Below the pieces are notes generated by a model that worked only from the letters and a program-made list of their open reading frames with translations, ran no database searches and had not been told where the DNA came from. DNA of 29,532 nt from JBDKVA01 sp039679375 (lineage in GTDB: Bacteria; Bacillota; Clostridia; Acetivibrionales; DTU013), in contig JBDKVA010000001.1 of the NCBI GenBank assembly GCA_039679375.1, forward strand, positions 1 to 29,532, written 5' to 3'. Made by a program: the position numbers and the translations under genes. This document shows, one piece after another, positions 1 to 7,752 of this stretch. Position 1 is the stretch's first letter; each line of letters opens with the position of its first letter.

Positions 1-33
1 TGACTAATAATCTATAAGGAGGATTTAATAGAA

Positions 34-1728
34 ATGCGCAATTTCAAAAAGGTTTTGTCTGTTTTGACCACACTTATCATGCTGCTTTGCGTACCGATGG
101 GCTGTGGAAGCGCTAAAACCCCTGCGGAGAGTAGTTCTGCCGTGTCTTCCGCCGCAACGGCACAAGCTACGGCGGCTGCATTCGACCCGATGGCAAAATA
201 TGAATCCCCTGTAACAATCACTGTAGCCAGAAGGACACAACAGGGTGCAAAATTTTCAGATGGTCAATCCATGGAAGGAGATAACATCTGGAACAAACTC
301 TATTCTGAATACGGCATCAACATAAAAACCTTATGGTCTGCCGATGCAAGCCAGTATACACAAAAGCTGAACCTGTCCATCGCTTCGGAAGAAATTCCCG
401 ATCTGCTCTATGTGTATGATTCTCAAAAAAATATGATGGAAAAAGCAAATATGACAATGGATATGAAGCCGTATTACGACAAATATGCCACTGAAAATAC
501 AAAGAAGGTTTATGAAAGCGACGGCGGCATAGGTCTCAAGGCTGCTACTTCAGGCGAAAAACTTCTGTTTTTACCTACAAACCAGTCAGATCAGAACAGT
601 CAGGGCGATTTGCTCTGGATCCGTGCCGATTGGTTGAAAAATGTAGGGATGTCCGAACCTAAGACCATTGATGACATGGAAAAGATCATGGACGCCTTTG
701 TACACAATGACCCGAACAAGGACGGCAAAGGCGGTACATATGCGCTGGGCATAGCGGGGAAAGACAATCTTGTCAACGATTGGGCAAGTACCTGCGGTGT
801 TTTTCAGGGCTTTCATGTCATGCCGGTGTTAAGTGTAAACAACACCATGTTCTTTAACAAAGACAGTTCCGGAAACATTACCTGGGACGGCACCAATCCC
901 AATACCAAGCTGGCGTTGCAGAGGCTGCAGGATTGGTACAAAAAGGGCTATCTGTCGGCTGATCTGTCCACCACGGATGCCGGAGGAAAACTGGTTCAGG
1001 ACCTGACCGCCTCAAAATTCGGTATGGTTTATTGCCCCGGATGGCTGCCGTCATGGCCGCTCCCGGACCTAAAGAAAAAGATTGCGTCTGCCGACTGGAT
1101 ACCGGTTTCACCGCCTACCATCGACGGAAAAGCAGCACAAATATTCGGATATACAACCGTAGGCGCCTGGTATGCCGTATCAAAGGACTGTAAGAACCCG
1201 GAAGCGATCATGAAAATGATGAATTTATATGTGGACAAAGCACAAACGGATCCGGCGAATTACAGCACCGATTATGTTTCAACAGATGCGGGAAGAGGAA
1301 GCTATTGCTGTGCTGCGTATGTATGGGATACTGCTGCGGGAAGGACAAATTATGAAATTGTTTCGGCGGCAGTCAAAGCTAAGGATTCCTCCCTGTTAAA
1401 GACGCCTCAGCAGACCGCTCGCTATGATTCAATTATGAAATACCTGAACGACCCAACAGATATTACAGGCTGGTCTATGTATTGGTTCAGAATAAAGGCG
1501 CACAAAGTTCTTTATGAAGATATGACAGTAAAAAACAATGCTTATATCGGAGCATTGACTGACCTTATGGCATCCAAAATACCGACTTTGAAAAAAATGG
1601 AGCAGGAGGTCATTTCGAAGATCATCTATGACAAAGCGTCTGTGTCCGATTGGGATAAAATGGTTGAGGATTGGGGCAAGCTCGGCGGCGATGAAATACT
1701 GAAAGAAGTTGCGGAATTAACGAAATAG
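34..1728 (+). CDS. Extracellular solute-binding lipoprotein of a sugar ABC importer (LplA-like)
   Basis: Binds a carbohydrate, probably an oligosaccharide, outside the membrane and delivers it to the two permeases encoded next. The start is fixed by AAGGAGG about 10 bases upstream. Residues 1-24 form a signal peptide with a lysine-rich head, hydrophobic core and a candidate lipobox ending PMGC; Cys24 would be lipidated. The -3 position is Pro, which is not ideal. A Ser/Ala/Thr-rich linker follows (about residues 28-52). The body is of normal length (564 residues) for LplA/YtcQ-type proteins. The segment NDPNKDGKGGTYALG resembles the EF-hand-like calcium loop seen in several of these large binding proteins. 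Family placement is from protein character and gene order. The substrate cannot be read from sequence. Confidence 0.9.
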   Translation: MRNFKKVLSVLTTLIMLLCVPMGCGSAKTPAESSSAVSSAATAQATAAAFDPMAKYESPVTITVARRTQQGAKFSDGQSMEGDNIWNKLYSEYGINIKTLWSADASQYTQKLNLSIASEEIPDLLYVYDSQKNMMEKANMTMDMKPYYDKYATENTKKVYESDGGIGLKAATSGEKLLFLPTNQSDQNSQGDLLWIRADWLKNVGMSEPKTIDDMEKIMDAFVHNDPNKDGKGGTYALGIAGKDNLVNDWASTCGVFQGFHVMPVLSVNNTMFFNKDSSGNITWDGTNPNTKLALQRLQDWYKKGYLSADLSTTDAGGKLVQDLTASKFGMVYCPGWLPSWPLPDLKKKIASADWIPVSPPTIDGKAAQIFGYTTVGAWYAVSKDCKNPEAIMKMMNLYVDKAQTDPANYSTDYVSTDAGRGSYCCAAYVWDTAAGRTNYEIVSAAVKAKDSSLLKTPQQTARYDSIMKYLNDPTDITGWSMYWFRIKAHKVLYEDMTVKNNAYIGALTDLMASKIPTLKKMEQEVISKIIYDKASVSDWDKMVEDWGKLGGDEILKEVAELTK

Positions 1729-1741
1729 GGCGGACCTGAGC

Positions 1742-1763
1742 GGGCGGCTGTGAAAAGCCGCCC
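1742..1763 (+). repeat. Stem-loop between binding protein and permease genes
   Basis: GGGCGGCT (1742-1749) and AGCCGCCC (1756-1763) are perfect 8-base inverted arms with a 6-base loop, starting 13 bases after the binding-protein stop codon. No U-tract follows, so this is probably not a full terminator. In importer operons such hairpins usually protect the upstream mRNA from 3' exonucleases and raise the level of binding protein relative to permeases. That role is inferred here. Confidence 0.65.
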
Positions 1764-1827
1764 ACACAACCATCGGGTATTTTCCGTAGGATGTCCCTTA
1801 AAATATAAAAAGGTGGAGCCATTTGAC

Positions 1828-2727
1828 ATGAAAATACAAACACTCAAAAGAGATTTCCCTTTGCATATTATGCTTTTCGTCCCGGTCATTTTTTTGATTG
1901 TGTACTGCTATTGGCCGATGGTAGGTATTTTGATGGCTTTCGAAGATTTCATACCTACGAAGGGATTTTTTGGTTCGCGATTTGTGGGACTGGAAAACTT
2001 CAAATATATTTTCAGCATGCCGGATACTTTGTCCATTGTATGGAATACGTTTTTTATTGCCATAATGAAAATTGCAATAAAGATCATCATACCTCTTGTC
2101 TTTGCACTCTTATTGAATGAAGTTGGCAAGGCATGGTTCAAAAAGCTCGTCCAGACAATTACGTATTTTCCCTATTTCCTCTCCTGGGTCGTGCTGGGAG
2201 GGATTCTGCTGGACTTCTTTTCTCCGTCGGACGGATTGGTCAACAAGTTTTTGAATTTATTAGGAAAGCAATCCTTTTATTTCTTCGGTGACGAAAAAGC
2301 CTTTCCATTTATGGTGGTACTCACTGAAGTATGGAAAAACATGGGCTTTAATACGATTATATTTTTAGCGGCAATAACCGGTATTGATCCGGCAAGATAT
2401 GAAGCTGCTATTGTTGACGGAGCCGGAAGGTGGAAGCAAACCATTTATGTTACCATACCGGGTATTGCCGGAATGATTGTATTGGTTTCCATCCTTGCCA
2501 TGGGGAATATCCTTAATGCCGGCTTTGACCAGATATTCAACCTGTACAGCCCTCTGGTGTATTCTACAGGAGATATTATTGATACTTTTGTGTACCGTAC
2601 GGCGCTTCTGGACGGGCAATTCAATATTGGCACCGCGGCAGGTCTTTTTAAATCAGCCATATCTTTTGTCATGATTACGCTGTCATACACAATTGCAAAC
2701 AAATACAGCAATTACAGGGTGTTTTAG
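1828..2727 (+). CDS. Sugar ABC transporter permease (LplB-like)
   Basis: First membrane subunit of the importer. The frame is open from a GTG at 1750, but that codon lies in the loop of a hairpin and has no ribosome site. The ATG at 1828 follows AAAGGTGGAG and gives the usual N-terminus (KIQTLKRDFPLHIML, then the first membrane helix). The protein is 299 residues with about six hydrophobic helices. The EAA loop that docks on the ATPase is clear at about residues 191-213 (YEAAIVDGAGRWKQTIYVT). The next gene, the partner permease, begins 20 bases after the stop. No ATPase gene is present in the cluster, so a shared MsmK-type ATPase encoded elsewhere is likely. Confidence 0.9.
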   Translation: MKIQTLKRDFPLHIMLFVPVIFLIVYCYWPMVGILMAFEDFIPTKGFFGSRFVGLENFKYIFSMPDTLSIVWNTFFIAIMKIAIKIIIPLVFALLLNEVGKAWFKKLVQTITYFPYFLSWVVLGGILLDFFSPSDGLVNKFLNLLGKQSFYFFGDEKAFPFMVVLTEVWKNMGFNTIIFLAAITGIDPARYEAAIVDGAGRWKQTIYVTIPGIAGMIVLVSILAMGNILNAGFDQIFNLYSPLVYSTGDIIDTFVYRTALLDGQFNIGTAAGLFKSAISFVMITLSYTIANKYSNYRVF

Positions 2728-2747
2728 GTCTAGGGAGGAATTATACG

Positions 2748-3656
2748 GTGATAAAATATAAAGTATCAAAACATTGCGTACATGAGCCTATATCAAGGAA
2801 AACATTTGTTATCATCAATTATTTATTTCTCACGGGCGTAACCATCGTTTCCCTGATGCCTCTGGTGAATATACTGGCAATGTCTTTCAGCGATACACTG
2901 GCTGTTGCGGCTAATGAAGTAAAATTCTGGCCTGTGGGTTTCACTTTCACATCCTACTCTCACGTAATCGCCAACGCGACATTTTACACGTCCTTTCTAA
3001 TTTCCGTTAAAAGGGCTGTTTTGGGCGTTTCCATCAATATGATACTGTCGATCCTCGCCGCCTATCCTCTCTCAAAAGCAGACAGTGTTTTCAGAGCCAG
3101 AAAATTTTATGTGTGGGTATTCATGTTTACCATGGTATTCAGCGGCGGCGTTGTACCGCTGTTTATGGTGGTCAAATATACGCATATTTACAATACAATA
3201 TGGGCCCTGATCTTTCCCGGAGCAGTGAATGTATTCAATATCCTGATACTCATGAATTTCTTCAGGGAGCTTCCCGGAGAAATTGAAGAATCTGCCTTTA
3301 TCGACGGAGCGGGGCACTGGACCATATTGTTTAAAATATATCTGCCTCTTGCAAAAGCGGCCCTGGCAACCCTTGTGCTTTTTTTCTTTGTAGAGCACTG
3401 GAACAGCTGGTTCGACGGACTGATATACATGTCCAATAAGGAACGCTATCCTTTGCAGACTTACCTGCAGTCCATATTGGCCATACCGGACGTAAGTAAA
3501 ATGACGCCTCAGGAACTGGAGGCATTTGGAAAAATAAATATCCGCTCAATCAAGGCGGCGGAAATATTCATTGCCGCTGTTCCCATACTGGCTGTTTATC
3601 CGTTTTTGCAGAAATATTTCACAAAGGGTATTGTTCTGGGAAGTGTGAAAGGCTAG
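2748..3656 (+). CDS. Sugar ABC transporter permease (LplC-like)
   Basis: Second membrane subunit of the importer; 302 residues with about six membrane helices. It starts at GTG 2748, placed by GGGAGG 7-8 bases upstream. The EAA loop is visible near residue 179 (EESAFIDGAGHWTILFK). The C-terminus (FLQKYFTKGIVLGSVKG) is the standard ending of this subfamily, where the KG-x-x-x-G-x-x-KG pattern is conserved. Gene order binding protein, LplB, LplC is typical of clusters without their own ATPase. The operon appears to end here, because the next transcription unit has its own promoter at 3693. Confidence 0.9.
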   Translation: MIKYKVSKHCVHEPISRKTFVIINYLFLTGVTIVSLMPLVNILAMSFSDTLAVAANEVKFWPVGFTFTSYSHVIANATFYTSFLISVKRAVLGVSINMILSILAAYPLSKADSVFRARKFYVWVFMFTMVFSGGVVPLFMVVKYTHIYNTIWALIFPGAVNVFNILILMNFFRELPGEIEESAFIDGAGHWTILFKIYLPLAKAALATLVLFFFVEHWNSWFDGLIYMSNKERYPLQTYLQSILAIPDVSKMTPQELEAFGKINIRSIKAAEIFIAAVPILAVYPFLQKYFTKGIVLGSVKG

Positions 3657-3692
3657 ATTTGATTCAATGACAAAGTGAATGAATTGATATGC

Positions 3693-3721
3693 TTGACATC
3701 CGTTTGTACATACTTTATACT
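3693..3721 (+). promoter_or_regulatory. Sigma-A promoter for the ZTP riboswitch and purH operon
   Basis: TTGACA (3693-3698) and TATACT (3716-3721) are separated by exactly 17 bases. Both boxes are at or near consensus. Transcription would begin near 3728, just ahead of the riboswitch aptamer. Confidence 0.85.
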
Positions 3722-3742
3722 AAAGATGAAAATTGAAATGTA

Positions 3743-3840
3743 ATCATGCGACTGGCGGATAGATTGAATGAACAATAGGAAGCATGATGAGAAGAATTAT
3801 CGACCGCCTGGGTAGAATATATTACCCAGGCGGTTTTTGT
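3743..3840 (+). ncRNA. ZTP (pfl) riboswitch with intrinsic terminator
   Basis: Senses the purine intermediate ZMP (AICAR) or its triphosphate ZTP, and lets transcription proceed when folate-dependent formyl transfer is short. The consensus elements are all present: helix P1 ATCATGC (3743-3749) with GCATGAT (3782-3788); the conserved GACTGGCGG right after the P1 5' strand; a small ATTG/CAAT hairpin; AGGAAGC closing P1; and the hallmark CCGCCTGGG (3804-3812). The hallmark can pair with CUGGCGG as the pseudoknot. It also forms the left arm of the terminator ACCGCCTGGGTA/TACCCAGGCGGT, which ends in a T-run. The two folds are mutually exclusive, so ligand binding should turn expression on. The gene downstream encodes the enzyme that consumes ZMP, the expected target. 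Confidence 0.9.
3803..3838 (+). terminator. Expression-platform terminator of the ZTP riboswitch
   Basis: A perfect 12-base stem (3803-3814 with 3823-3834), 8-base loop, then a T-run. The left arm contains the aptamer's CCGCCTGGG, so aptamer and terminator compete for the same bases. Confidence 0.9.
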
Positions 3841-3920
3841 ATTCATGGAGCATAGCGGAGTCCGTATGGCGCCGCATGACAGAATTGAAAAGTGCAATTA
3901 CTAATTTGATACTAAATAAG

Positions 3921-4018
3921 TTGCAAAAAAGATTTATACTAAGGAAGAATTATTTTTTGCAACAGAGAATAGTAGGTAAGATAAGTGCAAAAAAGCTGAC
4001 AGCACAATTCTTTTTGCA
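3921..4018 (+). repeat. Two successive A-tract inverted repeats in the purH leader
   Basis: TTGCAAAAAA (3921-3930) is mirrored by TTTTTTGCAA (3953-3962). TGCAAAAA (3986-3993) is mirrored by TTTTTGCA (4011-4018). Both hairpins share the same TGCAAAAA word and lie between the riboswitch terminator and the purH ribosome site, in about 220 bases with no convincing gene or second promoter. The T-rich right arms could act as weak terminators, or the shared word may be a protein site. No role is established. Confidence 0.5.
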
Positions 4019-4060
4019 TTATCTATAAATAAAATTCAAATAGAAACAGGGAGGATGTAT

Positions 4061-5230
4061 ATGAAATCATATGAACTGAAGTATGGGTGCAACCCACATC
4101 AAAAACCGGCAGAAATACGCTCTGTTGCCGGAGAATTGCCGTTTGAGGTCCTGAATGGCAATCCGGGATACATTAACTTTATGGATGCATTGAATTCATG
4201 GCAGCTTGTAAAAGAACTCAGGACGGCTCTGAATATGCCTGCGGCGGCTTCCTTCAAGCATGTCAGTCCGGCTGGCGCCGCGTTGGGGATACCGCTGTCA
4301 AATGTATTGAAGAAGGATTATTTTGTCGAAGACATTGAATTATCACCACTTGCTTCAGCCTACGCACGCGCCAGAGGCGCGGACAGGATGTCGTCATTCG
4401 GTGATTGGGCGGCGCTCAGTGACATCGTAGACAAACCTACCGCATCGATTTTGAAAAAGGAAGTGTCGGACGGCGTGATTGCGCCGGGATATACGGATGA
4501 AGCTCTGGAGATTTTGAAGCAGAAAAAAGGCGGCAAGTATAATATTATCAGGATCGACCCTGCATATGAGGCGGGGGAGGTTGAGAAAAGGCTGATTTAC
4601 GGCATTGAATTTATACAGAAAAGGAATACCCATATACCGGGTTTTGAAGATCTGAAAAACATTGCAACTCAAAACAGCGAGCTGCCGGATGAAGCAAAGA
4701 TGGACATGGTACTGGCAATGATCACGTTAAAATACACCCAGTCCAATTCGGTCTGTTACACTGCGGGAGGCCAGGTTATCGGCTGCGGAGCAGGACAGCA
4801 GTCCAGAATCCATTGCACGAGGCTTGCGGGAGAAAAAGCGGATCTGTGGTATCTGAAGCAGCACCCTAAGGTAATGAATCTCAAGTTCAAGCAGGGAATC
4901 GGAAGGCCGGAGAGGGATAATGCCATAGATTTGTTTGTAAGGGAGGATACGACTGAATTTGAGCAGGGAATGCTGAATGATTTGCTTGACGTAGTACCTG
5001 AAAAGCTTACTGCTGCAGAGAAAAAGGCATGGCTTGCCGGTATGAAGGATACTACGCTGGGCTCTGATGCATTCTTCCCGTTCAGGGATAACATAGACCG
5101 GGCGCATAAAAGCGGTGTGAAATATATAGTACAGCCCGGGGGTTCAGTACGCGAGGACTCTGTTATCGAAGCCTGCAACCAGTATGGAATGGTGATGTGC
5201 ATGACCGGGCTTAGATTGTTCCATCATTAA
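4061..5230 (+). CDS. purH: AICAR transformylase (stand-alone, PurH C-terminal type)
   Basis: Transfers a formyl group from 10-formyltetrahydrofolate to AICAR (ZMP), giving FAICAR, the next-to-last step of IMP synthesis. ATG 4061 is preferred over ATG 4055 because 4055 directly abuts the GGGAGG ribosome site. The 389-residue protein has only the transformylase half of PurH; the roughly 200-residue IMP cyclohydrolase domain is absent. Visible family motifs are YGCNPHQ near the N-terminus, SFKHVSPAGAALG with the catalytic Lys66-His67 pair, GQQSRIHCTRLAG, and SDAFFPFRDNID followed by QPGGSVREDSVI. The usual PCG after the KH pair is PAG here. The ZTP riboswitch upstream fits this enzyme, and the missing cyclohydrolase is supplied by the next gene. 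Confidence 0.93.
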   Translation: MKSYELKYGCNPHQKPAEIRSVAGELPFEVLNGNPGYINFMDALNSWQLVKELRTALNMPAAASFKHVSPAGAALGIPLSNVLKKDYFVEDIELSPLASAYARARGADRMSSFGDWAALSDIVDKPTASILKKEVSDGVIAPGYTDEALEILKQKKGGKYNIIRIDPAYEAGEVEKRLIYGIEFIQKRNTHIPGFEDLKNIATQNSELPDEAKMDMVLAMITLKYTQSNSVCYTAGGQVIGCGAGQQSRIHCTRLAGEKADLWYLKQHPKVMNLKFKQGIGRPERDNAIDLFVREDTTEFEQGMLNDLLDVVPEKLTAAEKKAWLAGMKDTTLGSDAFFPFRDNIDRAHKSGVKYIVQPGGSVREDSVIEACNQYGMVMCMTGLRLFHH

Positions 5231-5292
5231 GAAGGTCAAAATGAGCGGCAGTGGTTGTTATCCGTATAAATACAATGAAAGGAAATTTTAAT

Positions 5293-6015
5293 ATGAGCAA
5301 ACAACAACTTGACTCCAATATGGAAAAATTAAAGGGCAACTTGTACCCCGGCAGGGGCATTATTATCGGCATGAGCCCGGATTCAAAATATATGGTACAG
5401 GTGTACTGGATCATGGGCAGAAGTGAAAACAGCAGGAACAGGATATTTGAGGAAGAAAACGGCTTTGTGAGGACGAAAGCATTTGATGAAAGCAAGCTGG
5501 TCGATCCCTCGCTGATTATTTATTACCCGGTCAAGCATTTTAAAGGCAGGCATATCGTTACAAATGGAGATCAGACGGATACGATATTTAATGCGCTGCT
5601 GAACGGTGACAGCTTCGAAAATGCCTTAAACACCAGGTGTTTCGAGCCGGATGCGCCGAATTTTACACCAAGGATATCCGGTATCATAAATTTGAAAGAC
5701 TCCCAATATGCCTATCAGCTATCCATATTAAAATCCGGCTATAATAAAGGATATTCCTGCAACCGGAATTATTTTAATTACGAGAAAGGTACCCCGGGAA
5801 TCGGGCATTGCATACATACCTATACGGGTGACGGCAACCCATTGCCATCGTTTTGCGGCGAACCGTATGAGCTGGAGCTTTTTGACGATATTGTCAGGAC
5901 AGCGGAACAATACTGGAATATACTCAATGAGCAAAATAAAATTTCACTGCTGGTCAAATTCATAGACTTGGAAGATGGCAGCTTCCAGTTCAGGATAGTA
6001 AACAGGAATAAGTAA
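5293..6015 (+). CDS. IMP cyclohydrolase, PurO-like family
   Basis: Probably closes the ring of FAICAR to give IMP, the last step of de novo purine synthesis. It resembles the archaeal PurO/IMP_cyclohyd family rather than the bacterial PurH N-terminal domain. The family-like N-terminal region reads LYPGRGIIIGMSPDSKY, then YWIMGRSENSRNR, where arginines of the phosphate-binding site are expected. ATG 5293 is chosen because AAAGGA lies about 9 bases upstream; earlier in-frame starts (GTG 5251, ATG 5275) lack this. The protein is then 240 residues, close to the family size. It starts 62 bases after the transformylase stop and is presumably under the same riboswitch. Assignment is by recall of family pattern; the adjacency supports it strongly. 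Confidence 0.82.
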   Translation: MSKQQLDSNMEKLKGNLYPGRGIIIGMSPDSKYMVQVYWIMGRSENSRNRIFEEENGFVRTKAFDESKLVDPSLIIYYPVKHFKGRHIVTNGDQTDTIFNALLNGDSFENALNTRCFEPDAPNFTPRISGIINLKDSQYAYQLSILKSGYNKGYSCNRNYFNYEKGTPGIGHCIHTYTGDGNPLPSFCGEPYELELFDDIVRTAEQYWNILNEQNKISLLVKFIDLEDGSFQFRIVNRNK

Positions 6016-6047
6016 CATAAAGGCCTTAGCCAGCGCAACAGGAAAAC

Positions 6048-6110
6048 TAGGAGTACGCTCGGAAACAATGGACGAAAAGATGCGTGCAGGAGTTTCCGAG
6101 CGGACTCCTA
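6048..6110. repeat. Long interrupted palindrome between convergent genes
   Basis: Bases 6048-6066 and 6092-6110 pair over 19 positions with one mismatch (6055 against 6103), enclosing a 25-base loop. It lies between the convergent PurO-like and membrane-protein genes and covers the stop codon of the latter. On the minus strand a short T-run (TTTT) follows, so it may terminate that gene. On the plus strand there is no T-tract. It could also be a shared mRNA 3'-end stabiliser. Confidence 0.6.
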
Positions 6111-7454
6111 TGGTATATACTGCAGGACAGCCTTCTTTACCGACATCATTCCGTAAGTTTGCTTATCCAGCAAGATGACGAGTTCCGATTTTCCCGGCAT
6201 AGCCATGTCAAATTCAAATGAAAGCAACCCTGGAGGATTGTAATCTGCCAGTATTCCACCGGAATCCAATTCAAGACTGAAGTGACCTTTATCCAGCAGA
6301 AAAGCTGCAACGCCATCTGAATCCGTATAACTATGATTAAACCAGATGCCATTCTCACCACTCACACTCACATATGCCGATAGATTTGGCACAGGCAGTT
6401 TTGTAATGCTATCCAGAACCTTAACATCCAGTAAATAGACCGGATCATTTCTTGCATCGGTGATTTGGTAATATTGGACGCGTCCGTTTATAAATGAAAC
6501 TGCACGGGATAGATTGCGGTCGGCAAAATTTTGATGTGCTGATTTGATTTGTGTATAAAAGATGACACTGGAAAGAAGTGCAGATAGAAGCAGCACTGCT
6601 GCTGCAGCCGTCCGGTTCGGTAAAGGAATGCAAAAGCCAGCCGTACAAAGCCTCTCAAACAGGAAAAGCACCATCCATACAACTGCAAAAATAGTAGTGC
6701 CAAGCAGGATTAGCTGTGCCGAAAGGGTATTTGCAAAATAGGAAATATACTCTTTCATCACTTCTGATGATATGGCTTCAAACCGATCTGTTTGAGCCAG
6801 GATACCGGGGAGTACATTTTTCAGACCAAGCAAGATCAGAATGCCTGCAGTAAGGCACAAGATGAAGCTGATCGCTGCCGTTATTTTCAAACAGGCGTAA
6901 AAACTCTTCTTATCTGTGTTTAGTATGATATAAAATATGGTTAAAAACAGGATCATCCCGAATACGGATATATATTTCAGTACAAACTGAAGAAGACTGA
7001 TAACGAGCAACACATCTGTTATATTGAACTCACCGAAAATCATAAAAATGATGCTTAAATTTACTTTTACGCTATCATTATCTGCAGTAAGGTGAAGATC
7101 CGGCAATTGATCCGTATAGCCCCTGAAGTAACTGATTAACCCATCCGTAACGGATTTGATATTTTTACTGATCAGATCAGGGGAATCAGCGCTGTTGAAA
7201 ATAGGCTTTATGTCTGTAACAGACTCGGTTTCGGTTTCTGATACGCTAATACCGGAAGATAGTGTTCCGGCTATTTCAGCAGCATGATTATAAAATCCGA
7301 TATTGCTAAAAGCTTTATCCTGAAACGCACTGTTAAAGAGGATACTGTCGAAGATCATCGTAAATGAGACCAGAAATAAAACGATTCCCATGACCAGTCC
7401 AATTACTGGTATGACTATCTTGTTGCAAAATCCGGAATGAATCATACCAAACAT
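6108..7454 (-). CDS. Multi-pass membrane protein of unknown function
   Basis: Not recognised as a known family. ATG 7454 sits 4 bases after AAAGGA; a GTG one codon upstream and an ATG three codons downstream are alternatives. The 448-residue product has one membrane helix near residues 14-36, then an external or luminal Ser/Thr-rich stretch of about 110 residues. Four or five further hydrophobic segments lie near residues 147-180, 190-212, 250-268 and 284-304. The last roughly 140 residues are soluble and contain a beta-rich stretch (YLLDVKVLDSITKLPVPNLSAYV, then YTDSDGVAAFLLDKG) that resembles carboxypeptidase-regulatory-like or Ig-like modules. It stands alone between convergent and divergent neighbours. 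A cell-envelope role is a guess. Confidence 0.7.
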   Translation of the reverse strand: MFGMIHSGFCNKIVIPVIGLVMGIVLFLVSFTMIFDSILFNSAFQDKAFSNIGFYNHAAEIAGTLSSGISVSETETESVTDIKPIFNSADSPDLISKNIKSVTDGLISYFRGYTDQLPDLHLTADNDSVKVNLSIIFMIFGEFNITDVLLVISLLQFVLKYISVFGMILFLTIFYIILNTDKKSFYACLKITAAISFILCLTAGILILLGLKNVLPGILAQTDRFEAISSEVMKEYISYFANTLSAQLILLGTTIFAVVWMVLFLFERLCTAGFCIPLPNRTAAAAVLLLSALLSSVIFYTQIKSAHQNFADRNLSRAVSFINGRVQYYQITDARNDPVYLLDVKVLDSITKLPVPNLSAYVSVSGENGIWFNHSYTDSDGVAAFLLDKGHFSLELDSGGILADYNPPGLLSFEFDMAMPGKSELVILLDKQTYGMMSVKKAVLQYIP

Positions 7455-7474
7455 CACATCCTTTATTTATTATG

Positions 7475-7498
7475 TCATGATTTCCGCAGAAATCATGA
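7475..7498. repeat. Palindrome in the promoter region of the membrane-protein gene
   Basis: TCATGATTTC (7475-7484) and GAAATCATGA (7489-7498) are perfect arms around a CGCA loop, about 20 bases upstream of the minus-strand start codon. It could be an operator or a 5' UTR hairpin. Confidence 0.55.
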
Positions 7499-7511
7499 TA
7501 TAATTGCCCAT

Positions 7512-7570
7512 GCGCGTTTCGGTGCCACGCTCTATGACCGAAAATTTCGCGCGGGCGACTAATTCCCGCG
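7512..7570. repeat. Cluster of GC-rich inverted repeats
   Basis: GCGCG plus TTTCGGT (7512-7523) pair with ACCGAAA (7537-7543) and CGCGC (7548-7552), leaving an ATTT bulge. An overlapping alternative pairs CGCGGG (7550-7555) with CCCGCG (7565-7570). The two cannot form fully at once. Role unknown. Confidence 0.45.
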
Positions 7571-7574
7571 GAGC

Positions 7575-7620
7575 GATATAATGTATCTGTATTTCTGGTT
7601 ATTTACAGATACATTATATC
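7575..7620. repeat. 46-base near-perfect palindrome upstream of prkA
   Basis: GATATAATGTATCTGTA (7575-7591) is exactly mirrored at 7604-7620 with a 12-base centre. Each arm contains a TATAAT-like word, so the element could hold opposed -10 boxes or be a large operator. It has no T-tract on either side and is an unlikely terminator. Confidence 0.6.
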
Positions 7621-7752
7621 ATCGGGGCAAATTATTGCTTTATGTAAATAATGGCAGTTTCTTTCTTTCATGACTGTCCCATATCATTATCCGCTGAATC
7701 GTCTAATATAATAAATTGTGGCATTGTATTTTTGCAGGTCAAGGAGGCAGAC

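Noticed and set aside
1742..1763. Reading the 8-base GC hairpin as a full terminator of the importer operon
   Set aside because: No T-run follows, and the permease genes of the same system come directly after it.
3837..4028. 63-codon plus-strand frame in the purH leader
   Set aside because: No ribosome site, it starts inside the riboswitch terminator tail, and the product is arginine/lysine-rich with no pattern. The region is better read as leader RNA with hairpins.
7575..7620. Reading the 46-base palindrome as an intrinsic terminator
   Set aside because: The arms are A+T-rich and no T-tract follows on either strand; a regulatory or structural role is more likely.
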